From assembly GCA_017625065.1 (NCBI GenBank), contig JAGALS010000014.1:1-36871 (forward strand): 36,871 nucleotides of DNA. The letters are read 5' to 3'. Both the position numbers and the translations under genes were made by a program. The notes beneath the pieces are model-generated. The model saw only the letters and a list, made by a program, of their open reading frames with translations, was not told where the DNA came from and searched no databases. Below are positions 1 through 7,057 of this stretch, in pieces; position 1 is the first letter of the stretch; each line of letters opens with the position of its first letter. This DNA is from Clostridia bacterium (GTDB taxonomy: Bacteria; Bacillota; Clostridia; Oscillospirales; CAG-272).

Positions 1-1263
1 GTAATACTTTGCCTTTCCGTTCTCATCCACCCAAGGCGTGAGGAACGAACGGCAGCCCATGCAGGTGTAGCACTGTCCGTCGCCGTTCTGGTCGACCTTG
101 AGCTTCAGCATCATTTTTTCGGAAATATAGTCGGGCACCATGCGCTTTGCGGTGCATTTTGCCGCCAGCTTGGTGAGCTCGAAGTAAGGAGCGCCCTCGC
201 GGATATTGTCCTCTTCAAGCACGTAGATCAGCTTGGGGAACGCGGGTGTAACGTAAACACCTGCCTCGTTCTTCACGCCCTGGCAGCGCTGCTCCAGCAC
301 CTCACGGATGATCAGCGCCAGGTCCTTTTTCAGCTGGGGATCCTTCGCCTCGTTCAAGTACATAAAGACGGTCACGAAGGGTGCCTGACCGTTGGTGGTC
401 AGAAGCGTCACGACCTGATACTGAATGGTCTGAACGCCGCGGCGGATCTCGTCAAGCAGGCGCTTTTCGACGATCTCGGAGATCTTTTCTTCGGAAGGAG
501 AAACGCCAAGATCCTCGACCTCAGCGCGCACCTGACGGGTGATCTTCTCACGGGAGATCTGCACGAAGGGTGCCAGGTGCGTGAGCGATATGCTCTGACC
601 GCCGTACTGGTTGGACGCGACCTGCGCGATGATCTGCGTGGCGATGTTGCAGGCGGTGGAAAAGCTGTGGGGCTTTTCGATCAGCGTGCCGCTGATGACG
701 GTGCCGTTCTGCAGCATATCCTCCAGGTTCACGAGATCGCAGTTGTGCATATGCTGCGCGAAATAGTCCGCGTCGTGGAAGTGGATGATGCCCTCCTCGT
801 GCGCCTTAACGATGTCCTCAGGCAACAGAATACGGCGGGTAATATCCTTGGAGACCTCACCCGCCATGTAGTCACGCTGTACGCTGTTGACGGTGGGGTT
901 CTTGTTGGCGTTTTCCTGCTTTGCTTCCTCATTGTTACATTCGATCAGCGAAAGAATGTTGCCGTCGGTGGTGTTTGCGCGACGGGCAAGGTTACGGGTA
1001 AAGCGATAGCGAATGTAGCGTTTTGCCGTTTCGGGGGCGTTTTGCTGAATGATCAGCGACTCGACCAGCTCCTGGATCTCCTCGACCGACAAGGCTCTGC
1101 CGATGTCGTTGCAGTAATCCTCAATCACGTAAGAAATGTAATCGATCTGGCGCTGCGTCAGCTCTGGCTTGCCCTCTCCACTCTCATTTGCCTTCTGTAT
1201 CGCGCGGCAGATCTTCAAGCGGTCAAAGGTCACTTCCGATCCGTTTCTCTTGATAATCTTCAT
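1..1263 (-). CDS. nrdD: Anaerobic (class III) ribonucleoside-triphosphate reductase, 3' part missing
   Basis: Class III reductases make dNTPs from NTPs without oxygen, using a glycyl radical installed by NrdG. The first 421 codons are in the window; the C-terminal part with the glycyl-radical motif lies beyond position 1. Residues about 3-90 form an ATP-cone allosteric domain, beginning MKIIKRNGSEVTFDRLKI. The body includes the family-typical stretches EEGIIHFHDADYFAQHMHNC and, near the visible end, YTCMGCRSFLTPW. The ATG at 1261-1263 has a strong GGAGGAG site upstream and starts exactly where the ATP-cone begins. An NrdR box lies in the 5' region (1327-1342), so repression by NrdR is expected. 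The call is secure for the family; completeness cannot be judged. Confidence 0.95.
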   Translation of the reverse strand, partial: MKIIKRNGSEVTFDRLKICRAIQKANESGEGKPELTQRQIDYISYVIEDYCNDIGRALSVEEIQELVESLIIQQNAPETAKRYIRYRFTRNLARRANTTDGNILSLIECNNEEAKQENANKNPTVNSVQRDYMAGEVSKDITRRILLPEDIVKAHEEGIIHFHDADYFAQHMHNCDLVNLEDMLQNGTVISGTLIEKPHSFSTACNIATQIIAQVASNQYGGQSISLTHLAPFVQISREKITRQVRAEVEDLGVSPSEEKISEIVEKRLLDEIRRGVQTIQYQVVTLLTTNGQAPFVTVFMYLNEAKDPQLKKDLALIIREVLEQRCQGVKNEAGVYVTPAFPKLIYVLEEDNIREGAPYFELTKLAAKCTAKRMVPDYISEKMMLKLKVDQNGDGQCYTCMGCRSFLTPWVDENGKAKYY

Positions 1264-1294
1264 AAATTCTCCTCCTGTCCTTCTCACTCTCAAA

Positions 1295-1310
1295 ATTCCA
1301 TATTTTGTTA
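1295..1310 (-). promoter_or_regulatory. Second, weaker NrdR box candidate
   Basis: The core CCATATTTTG (1298-1307) keeps 8 of 10 positions of the NrdR core CWATATATWG. Its centre is 32 bp, three helical turns, from the centre of the strong box at 1327-1342. NrdR is known to bind tandem boxes at this spacing. Taken alone the match is weak; the spacing is what supports it. Confidence 0.45.
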
Positions 1311-1326
1311 CAATTTTTAATTTCTC

Positions 1327-1342
1327 ACACAATATCTTGTGT
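1327..1342 (-). promoter_or_regulatory. NrdR box upstream of nrdD
   Basis: The sequence ACACAATATCTTGTGT matches the 16-bp palindromic NrdR consensus at 15 of 16 positions. It starts 13 bp downstream of the nrdD -10 hexamer on the minus strand, so it covers the early transcribed region, a suitable place for repression. Confidence 0.8.
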
Positions 1343-1355
1343 CGCATCGAAGATT

Positions 1356-1384
1356 AGTATACCATAGACCGCATAAAAAGTAAA
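1356..1384 (-). promoter_or_regulatory. Promoter of nrdD
   Basis: On the minus strand TTTACT (1379-1384), a 17-bp spacer and TGG-TATACT (-10 at 1356-1361) form an extended -10 sigma-A type promoter about 95 bp upstream of the nrdD start. The rest of 1385-1540 is AT-rich with no gene that I can support. Confidence 0.7.
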
Positions 1385-1542
1385 GCATTATTTGACGAAA
1401 ATAATGCACAAATTTTTCGTTCACAATTTGTCTGCTTTTCCCTTTTTTCGTCAAAATGCGATAAAGCCGCACTTTCTGTGTGTCTTTCCGTCCTTTTTTC
1501 AAAAAGCGCAGAAAATATTTTCTTATTTATTTATAAAAGGGC

Positions 1543-1571
1543 TTGACATTAAGCCGCAAGCGTGGTAAAAT
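1543..1571 (+). promoter_or_regulatory. Promoter of rpsF-ssb-rpsR
   Basis: TTGACA (1543-1548), a 17-bp spacer and TGG-TAAAAT (1566-1571) form a near-consensus sigma-A promoter with an extended -10. Confidence 0.85.
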
Positions 1572-1577
1572 ATCCTA

Positions 1578-1660
1578 ATGATGCGGGCAGCGAACACGCG
1601 CCCGTCTCCTTACCGCATATAAATTCTGTTCATGTATGCGGTCTTAAGTCCATAGGGAGG
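1578..1660 (+). promoter_or_regulatory. Structured leader of rpsF, candidate S6:S18 autoregulatory element
   Basis: The leader of about 90 nt contains ATGCGG at 1581-1586 and again at 1636-1641, and one CCGCAT at 1613-1618 that can pair with either. The second option extends to ACCGCATA (1612-1619) with TATGCGGT (1635-1642), an 8-bp stem with a 15-nt loop. Many bacteria carry an S6:S18-binding RNA with a conserved CCG upstream of rpsF. The location and the CCG fit, but I cannot confirm the consensus fold by eye. Confidence 0.45.
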
Positions 1661-1667
1661 TGTAAAT

Positions 1668-2087
1668 ATGGAAAAGGTAATCAACTCTTACGAAACCCTG
1701 TTCATCGTTGACGTTGAGAACGGCGAGGATGCCGCCAAGGCTTCTGTTGCTAAGTTCACCGACATCATTGCGAAGAACGCCGAAGTCGTGGAAGTCGCTG
1801 ATTGGGGCAAGCGCCGTCTTGCATACCCCATCAATGACAAGCCCGAAGGGTACTACACGGTCGTGACCTTCAAGTCCGAGCCCGAGTTCCCCGCTGAGCT
1901 GGAGCGTCTTTACAACATCGATGAGACCGTGATGCGTTCGATGGTCATCCGCCTTGAGTACGAGGCTGTGGCTAAGGCTGTCGAGGCACCCGTAGAGGAA
2001 GCTGTAGAGGTTGCCGCTGAGGAGGCCGTTGAGGCTGCCGAGGCTCCCGCTGCCGAAGAAGCTACCGAATCTGCTGACGCAGAATAA
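1668..2087 (+). CDS. rpsF: 30S ribosomal protein S6 with acidic C-terminal tail
   Basis: S6 binds 16S rRNA with S18 in the platform of the small subunit. Residues 1-95 show the usual S6 pattern, starting YETLFIVDVENGEDAA and including VADWGKRRLAYPINDKPEGYY and VMRSMVIRLE. Residues from about 96 to 139 are a low-complexity Ala/Glu/Val tail that lengthens the protein from the usual 95-105 to 139 residues. The ATG follows a GGGAGGTG site. First gene of rpsF-ssb-rpsR, a universal bacterial order, which supports the call. Expected regulation is through the structured leader at 1578-1660. Confidence 0.97.
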   Translation: MEKVINSYETLFIVDVENGEDAAKASVAKFTDIIAKNAEVVEVADWGKRRLAYPINDKPEGYYTVVTFKSEPEFPAELERLYNIDETVMRSMVIRLEYEAVAKAVEAPVEEAVEVAAEEAVEAAEAPAAEEATESADAE

Positions 2088-2116
2088 TCAAACAAAAAAT
2101 TCAGGAGGCGATTAGT

Positions 2117-2587
2117 ATGTCGAGTTTGAACCTTAATAAAGTCGTGCTCTGTGGACGGCTGACCGCCGATCCCGAGCTTAAGCAGACCCAAAACGGTGTG
2201 GCTGTCGTAACTTTTACGCTTGCCGTCAACCGTAGATTCCAATCCCGTACCGCCGATGCCGCAGGCGGTCAGCAGGCAGATTTCATCAGCCTGGTTGCAT
2301 GGCGGCAGACCGCTGAATTCATTTCCAAGTACTTCAAAAAGGGCTCCGCTTTGTGCGTGACCGGCTCGATCCAGACCAGAAGCTGGCAGGATCAGCAGGG
2401 TCAGCGCCGCTACGCCACCGAGGTCGTGGTCGACGAGGCTATGTTTGTTGACAGCCGCAATGAATCCGGCAACGCCGGCGGTTATACCCCCGACGCATAC
2501 GCCGCTCCCGCTCCTTCCTTCTCTACCCCCGTAGCAGAAGCACCCAACTTTGAGGAGCTGAAGGCGGACGACGATCTGCCCTTCTGA
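2117..2587 (+). CDS. ssb: Single-stranded DNA-binding protein
   Basis: SSB coats single-stranded DNA in replication, repair and recombination. The 156-residue protein has the OB fold at residues 1-110 (MSSLNLNKVVLCGRLTADPE, then FTLAVNRRF, WRQTAEF and GSIQTRSWQDQQGQRRY). A flexible Ala/Pro linker follows, and the C-terminal tip is DDDLPF, the acidic peptide that recruits partner proteins. It lies 29 bp after rpsF with its own AGGAGG site, and 35 bp before rpsR, so all three are probably on one transcript. Length and tip are those of an intact, functional SSB. Confidence 0.96.
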   Translation: MSSLNLNKVVLCGRLTADPELKQTQNGVAVVTFTLAVNRRFQSRTADAAGGQQADFISLVAWRQTAEFISKYFKKGSALCVTGSIQTRSWQDQQGQRRYATEVVVDEAMFVDSRNESGNAGGYTPDAYAAPAPSFSTPVAEAPNFEELKADDDLPF

Positions 2588-2622
2588 CAGATCACACATT
2601 TTAAATAGGAGGATTTCTGATC

Positions 2623-2877
2623 ATGGATAGAACCGAAAACACCGCACGTCCTGTGCGCCCCATGAACCGCAAGAGAAAAAAGGTTTGTGTTTTCTGCGCA
2701 GACAAGGTTGCTTTTATCGACTACAAGGACACCGCTAAGCTTCGCAAGTTCATCAGCGAGCGCGGCAAGATCCTGCCCCGCCGTATCTCCGGCACCTGCG
2801 CAAAGCACCAGCGCGAGCTGAACACCGCGATCAAGCGTTCCCGTCAGGTCGCATTGCTGCCTTACGTTACCGACTAA
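2623..2877 (+). CDS. rpsR: 30S ribosomal protein S18
   Basis: S18 pairs with S6 on the platform of the 30S subunit. The 84-residue product has the S18 core [18 protein letters not shown], then [20 protein letters not shown] and [20 protein letters not shown]. The two Cys of the VCVFC segment and the later Cys resemble the zinc-type (C+) S18 form. The ATG follows TAGGAGG. Last gene of the operon, followed at once by a strong terminator. Confidence 0.97.
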   Translation: MDRTENTARPVRPMNRKRKKVCVFCADKVAFIDYKDTAKLRKFISERGKILPRRISGTCAKHQRELNTAIKRSRQVALLPYVTD

Positions 2878-2895
2878 TGCAGATTGCATAAAACA

Positions 2896-2930
2896 AACCG
2901 CCGTCCGAAATTCGGACGGCGGTTGTTTTT
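2896..2930. terminator. Bidirectional intrinsic terminator between rpsR and lnt
   Basis: AACCGCCGTCCG pairs with CGGACGGCGGTT around a 5-nt loop, with a T-run on the plus side and TTTGTTTT on the minus side. It can serve both convergent units. The lnt stop codon sits in the plus-side T-run. Confidence 0.9.
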
Positions 2931-4576
2931 TATTCTGCAAAGGGAACAGCTGCTTTTTCGGATCGCTTCCTTTTTATAAATAAGATCACAGCATCGGCGG
3001 CGAGCGCAAGTTCAGCCGCGATCAGCAAATAAACAAAGGTGTTCCCGATATAGGAATAGAGTGTACGCGAGGCGGTGGGGTGGACCGTGGAGATCGAAAC
3101 GCCCTCGACAAGCGGGGGCTGCTCGGCGGCAACACTGCCGTTTGGCGCAATGATCGAGGAAATGCCCGTATCGGCACTGCGGATGATATAGCGTCCGCTT
3201 TCAATAGCGCGCAGTCGCGCCTGCGTGTGATGCATATACACACCCGCGGAATCGAGAAACCAGGAATCGTTGGTCGAAAGGCAGATGAGCTCCGCCCCAT
3301 CGCGTACCGCATCCAACGTTAAATTTTCATAGATCGAATCAAAGCAAATCAGAGTCCCGACAGACCCCGCCGGGGTCTGCACGATCAGGCTGTCGGTGCC
3401 CGGGTCCAGATCGTCGGCAAGGATATTCATATCGGCAAGCGGTGGGATCAGCACCTCGATGACCGCGCGCATCGGCACGTATTCGCCAAACGGAACAAGT
3501 CGCTGCTTGGCATAAACGGTCGGTGAGATCGTGCCGTCGGGGTAAACGGTAAAAATACCGTTTAAATATTGCCCGTCCTCATAATGAAACGCGCCGCAAC
3601 GGATGGTGACCTGATAGGTCATAGCAAGCTCGCGCACGTAAGTGCCGAGAGGATTGGTTTCGGTCAAGCTATAAGGCACAAAGGTCTCGGGAAAGACCAC
3701 CAAACTAGCTCCCGCGGCCGCCGCCTCGGCGGTGTATTTTTCGTAAACGGCAAAGCTTTTTTCGTTGCTGCCGGCACTCCACTTGTTCGACGAGCCGACG
3801 TTGCCCTGCACCGCCGCGACCACGATTCCCTCGCCGTTTTGTGTGTCAGCCGTCAGATATCCGATCAGTCCCAAGCCCATATTGACCAAAAAGACAGCGG
3901 CACAGAGGGCAGCGGCAAGGCGCACCCGATCCAAATGGAGCACGGCGTACGCCAACAGCCCGTTGACCGCAACGATCGCAAAGGTGATAAAATAGGAGCC
4001 GAACAGCGATGCGCTGTGAAAGAGGATCCCGCACTCCGCTTGCCCCAACGCAAGCCGCGCCCACGGCACGCCCGCCCACGTCAGGGTCTGCGACCATTCG
4101 GACACGGTATAGACCGATGCAAAGAGCAGCGGCAGCAAAATGGGCAGTTTTTTGAGCATACGTGTGCGCGAAAATGCGACAAACACGGGAAAGATCAGGG
4201 CAGAAAATATTGTTTGCAAAAGAGAGAGTCCAAACCAGCAAATGGCGATCAGCACGATCGCCTCGCCCTTCGTGACCCCTGCGAACTCCATGGGGTAAAG
4301 CTCAACGAACCAATGCCAGATCAACAAATAAAAGATATAAAAATAGAGGAAGCCGAGCCCGTAAGCCTTTTTGAGGCTGATGTGTTCCTTTTCATTTTTG
4401 CCGAACAGATAAAACAGCATCGGCACCATCACGATCCATTGCAAAGCGCCAATCTTCGGGAAAAGCAGACACAACGCCATCAAGATGGCTCCAAGAGGCA
4501 GCAGTACGATGCGCGGCACGCGCGAGAGCGCCGCTTTTGCACGTGATAAAAAGCTCAAAAAAGCGGTTTTTCTCAT
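2930..4576 (-). CDS. lnt: Apolipoprotein N-acyltransferase-like membrane protein
   Basis: Lnt adds the third acyl chain to the N-terminal cysteine of lipoproteins. The 548-residue protein has a helical membrane part (about residues 15-235) followed by a carbon-nitrogen hydrolase domain (about 255-500) and a last membrane helix. The catalytic triad is readable: Glu in VVFPETFVPYS, Lys in YAKQRLVPFGEYVPMR and Cys in LICFDSIYENL. It starts 23 bp after the RluA-family gene with a GGGGG-type site, probably in one operon. Lnt is best known from diderm bacteria, but homologues are found in some Firmicutes. The window encodes lipoproteins (16361-17266 and 27443-29866) that could be substrates. The exact activity, third acylation or something related, is not provable here. 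Confidence 0.85.
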   Translation of the reverse strand: MRKTAFLSFLSRAKAALSRVPRIVLLPLGAILMALCLLFPKIGALQWIVMVPMLFYLFGKNEKEHISLKKAYGLGFLYFYIFYLLIWHWFVELYPMEFAGVTKGEAIVLIAICWFGLSLLQTIFSALIFPVFVAFSRTRMLKKLPILLPLLFASVYTVSEWSQTLTWAGVPWARLALGQAECGILFHSASLFGSYFITFAIVAVNGLLAYAVLHLDRVRLAAALCAAVFLVNMGLGLIGYLTADTQNGEGIVVAAVQGNVGSSNKWSAGSNEKSFAVYEKYTAEAAAAGASLVVFPETFVPYSLTETNPLGTYVRELAMTYQVTIRCGAFHYEDGQYLNGIFTVYPDGTISPTVYAKQRLVPFGEYVPMRAVIEVLIPPLADMNILADDLDPGTDSLIVQTPAGSVGTLICFDSIYENLTLDAVRDGAELICLSTNDSWFLDSAGVYMHHTQARLRAIESGRYIIRSADTGISSIIAPNGSVAAEQPPLVEGVSISTVHPTASRTLYSYIGNTFVYLLIAAELALAADAVILFIKRKRSEKAAVPFAE

Positions 4577-4599
4577 ACCGTTTGCCCCCTTTCTTCTTT

Positions 4600-5556
4600 T
4601 TAGACGAAGTCCTTCAGGAACCAGACCTCGCTTTGATCAATTGAAAATTCTTTGCCTGAAAGATAGCCAAGCGCACCCGTACCGTCAAAATCAAAGCGCA
4701 GTCGCACCGCGTAAAGCGCCTGGTGCTTATAGCCCTTGCTTCGCTCGTTGCGGTTCACACCGTACTTGCCGTCGCCGAGCAACGGATGCCCGATGTGCGC
4801 CATATGTGCGCGAATTTGGTGCGTACGTCCCGTCACAAGCTCGACCTCAAGCAAGGAATTGCCGTTTTTCTCAGCAAGCACACGGTAACGGGTGATGATG
4901 GTCTTTGCCCCCTTGAAGGGGTGGTCGGAGATGCGCACCTGATTGGCGTCACTATCCTTTAACAGATACCCCCGTAGCTCCTCGGCGCGGCGCTGCATCT
5001 TGCCCTTCACGGCGCAAAGATAGAATTTGCTGATCTCATTTTGACGGATCTTTTCGTTCATCACGCGAAGCGCCTCCGCATTCTTGGCGGCGATCACGAT
5101 GCCGCCCGTGTTGCGGTCAATACGGTTACAAAGCGCGGGTGCAAAGGACTGCTCGGCATCGGGGTCGTACTCGCCCTTGCCGTGCAAATACGCCTTGACG
5201 TGCAGGATCAGCGTGTTCTCTCCCCCTGCGGTGTCCTCGTGCACGAGCACGCCGGGGCGCTTGTTGAGCAGCAGGATGTTTTCGTCCTCATACACGATCG
5301 ACAGCTTCGGCTTGATCGCACAAAGCGCCGTGGTATCCTTTTCAGGGGAGTCAAAAAATTCATCGCGGATAAAGAGCGTGATCTCATCGCCCAGCGCAAG
5401 GATCTGATTTTCCTTCGCGCGCTTGCCGTTGAGCTTGATGCGCTTGGTGCGGATATCCTTATACATCAGCGACATCGGCAGCCCCTTGACCGCCTTGCTC
5501 AAGAATTTATCAAGCCGCTGCCCTGCATCATTCTTGCCAATGACAAGTTTTCGCAT
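4600..5556 (-). CDS. RluA-family RNA pseudouridine synthase
   Basis: Enzymes of this family isomerise uridine to pseudouridine in 23S rRNA or tRNA. The 318-residue form chosen here has an S4 RNA-binding domain (about residues 10-70, QRLDKFLSKAVKGLP) and a catalytic domain with NRIDRNTGGIVIAAKN, the counterpart of the HRLDxxTSG motif with the catalytic Asp. Further family blocks are LVTGRTHQIRAHMAHIGHPL and GDGKYG. An in-frame ATG 33 bp upstream exists, but the ATG at 5554-5556 has the purine-rich AAAGAAAGGGGG site at proper distance and MRKLVIGKNDAGQRLD fits the family start. The exact target (RluC/RluD-like or other) cannot be told from sequence alone. Confidence 0.9.
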   Translation of the reverse strand: MRKLVIGKNDAGQRLDKFLSKAVKGLPMSLMYKDIRTKRIKLNGKRAKENQILALGDEITLFIRDEFFDSPEKDTTALCAIKPKLSIVYEDENILLLNKRPGVLVHEDTAGGENTLILHVKAYLHGKGEYDPDAEQSFAPALCNRIDRNTGGIVIAAKNAEALRVMNEKIRQNEISKFYLCAVKGKMQRRAEELRGYLLKDSDANQVRISDHPFKGAKTIITRYRVLAEKNGNSLLEVELVTGRTHQIRAHMAHIGHPLLGDGKYGVNRNERSKGYKHQALYAVRLRFDFDGTGALGYLSGKEFSIDQSEVWFLKDFV

Positions 5557-5614
5557 ACCGTTTCCCCCTTTCTTTGATCTTGGCGGCAACGCGCCGCGCT
5601 ATCACTTCCCGTTC

Positions 5615-5643
5615 ATTATACTAAAAAATCAATTCTTTTTCAA
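5615..5643 (-). promoter_or_regulatory. Promoter of the RluA-family gene and lnt
   Basis: Minus strand TTGAAA (5638-5643), 17-bp spacer, TATAAT (5615-5620), about 60 bp upstream of the start codon. It is divergent from, and close to, the mtaB promoter at 5672-5700. Confidence 0.75.
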
Positions 5644-5671
5644 TAGAAAAGCAAAAAAATCGCAAACTTTG

Positions 5672-5700
5672 TTGACCATTTCCCCGCATCGTGGTACAAT
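5672..5700 (+). promoter_or_regulatory. Promoter of mtaB
   Basis: TTGACC (5672-5677), 17-bp spacer, TGG-TACAAT (5695-5700). The CGTGGTA block before the -10 is shared with the rpsF promoter. Confidence 0.8.
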
Positions 5701-5731
5701 ATAAAAAAGAAAACAAAAGAAAGGGATCGCC

Positions 5732-7057
5732 ATGTCAAACGCAAAGCCGACCGTCGCCATACTCACGCTTGGCTGCAAGGTCAATCAATATGAAAGCGAA
5801 GCCATTGCGGAAAGCTTTGAAAAAGCGGGCTTTTCAGTACGCGGCGCGGATGAGATTTGTGACGTTTACGTCATCAACACCTGCACCGTCACCGCCGAAT
5901 CCGACCGCAAGGCGGGCCAGCTTGCGCGCCGCGTGCACGCACGGAGCAAAAACGCCTTTGTGCTGTTGACAGGGTGCTTTACCCAATCGAATCCCGATGC
6001 TGCCGCCAAGATCGAGGGCGTGGACGACATTTGCGGCAACACCGATAAGCTCTCGGTCGTCGCCGCCGCACAGCGCCTGCTTGCATCGGCTCAAAAGTCC
6101 GTCGCGCCCACGGTGCGCGTGGGCGACGTGATGACAGCCCCCTTCGAGCCAATGGAGATCACCCGCTTTGAACGCACACGCGCCTATGTGAAGATTGAGG
6201 ACGGCTGCGAGAACCGTTGCAGCTACTGCGCCATCCCCGCGGCACGCGGACGGGTGCGCTCCAAGCCCCTGGATGACGTCGTGCGCGAGGTTCGGGGACT
6301 TGTTGCCGGCGGATGCCGTGAGATCGTGCTCACGGGCATCGAAACAGCCTCGTGGGGACGCGACCTTGAGGGTGTAAACCTTGCGGATCTGTTGGAAGCG
6401 GTGGATGCCATAGAGGGCATCGGGCGCGTGCGCCTTGGATCGCTTGATCCGTCGCTGATGAAACAAAATTTCGTTGACCGTATCGCAAAAATTCGATCCC
6501 TTACCCCCCATTTTCACATTTCGATGCAAAGCGGCTCATCCGCGGTGCTTGCCGCGATGAAGCGCAAATACAACCGCGATCAGGCGCTCTGTGGCATTGA
6601 GCGCTTGCGCGCCGCCTTCCCCGACGCGGAGCTGACCACCGATTTTATCGTGGGCTTCCCCGGTGAGACCGATGCGGACTTTGCCGACACTATGGATCTT
6701 GCAAAAAAAGCCGATTTCCTTTCGATGCACGTCTTTGCTTACTCCAAGCGCGCGGGAACGATCGCGGCGACGTTACCAAACCAGATCCCGAACGCCGTGA
6801 AAAAGGAGCGCTCCGCCGCCCTGATCGCCCTTGGCGCCGAGCTGCGGCGTGGGCGCCTTGCGCGCGCGATGCAGACCCTTTCTCGCGAGGTGCTGTTTGA
6901 AACCTATGAAAACGGACTTGCCATCGGGCACACCGATTCCTTCTTGGAGGTGGCCGCGCCCTCGCCCGTTCCCCTACATTCCAAGCTCTGCAACGTGACG
7001 CTCACCGAGGCGACAAATGAGCGTTTAATGGCTGTGATAAACGAGGTGAAAGTATGA
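5732..7057 (+). CDS. mtaB: tRNA t6A37 methylthiotransferase (MtaB type)
   Basis: MtaB converts t6A to ms2t6A at position 37 of ANN-reading tRNAs, using two iron-sulfur clusters and SAM. The 441-residue protein has the N-terminal methylthiotransferase domain (residues 8-130, starting TLGCKVNQYESEAIAESF with the first cluster Cys and INTCTVTAESDRK). A radical-SAM domain follows with CENRCSYCAIPAARGRVRSK, the CxxxCxxC motif. A C-terminal TRAM-like region is present from about 375. The TLGCKVNQYE start separates MtaB from MiaB and RimO. The ATG follows AAAGAAAGGG. Its TGA overlaps the start of the next gene (ATGA at 7054-7057), so the two are translationally coupled. Confidence 0.94.
   Translation: MSNAKPTVAILTLGCKVNQYESEAIAESFEKAGFSVRGADEICDVYVINTCTVTAESDRKAGQLARRVHARSKNAFVLLTGCFTQSNPDAAAKIEGVDDICGNTDKLSVVAAAQRLLASAQKSVAPTVRVGDVMTAPFEPMEITRFERTRAYVKIEDGCENRCSYCAIPAARGRVRSKPLDDVVREVRGLVAGGCREIVLTGIETASWGRDLEGVNLADLLEAVDAIEGIGRVRLGSLDPSLMKQNFVDRIAKIRSLTPHFHISMQSGSSAVLAAMKRKYNRDQALCGIERLRAAFPDAELTTDFIVGFPGETDADFADTMDLAKKADFLSMHVFAYSKRAGTIAATLPNQIPNAVKKERSAALIALGAELRRGRLARAMQTLSREVLFETYENGLAIGHTDSFLEVAAPSPVPLHSKLCNVTLTEATNERLMAVINEVKV

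Noticed and set aside
3569..4546. Long open frame (325 codons) on the plus strand opposite lnt
   Set aside because: It lies wholly antisense to a well-supported membrane enzyme, has no ribosome site and has no recognisable domain; long antisense frames are expected at this GC content.
5554..5589. Upstream ATG of the RluA-family gene (12-residue longer product)
   Set aside because: The extension has no family similarity and contains the ribosome binding site of the better start.
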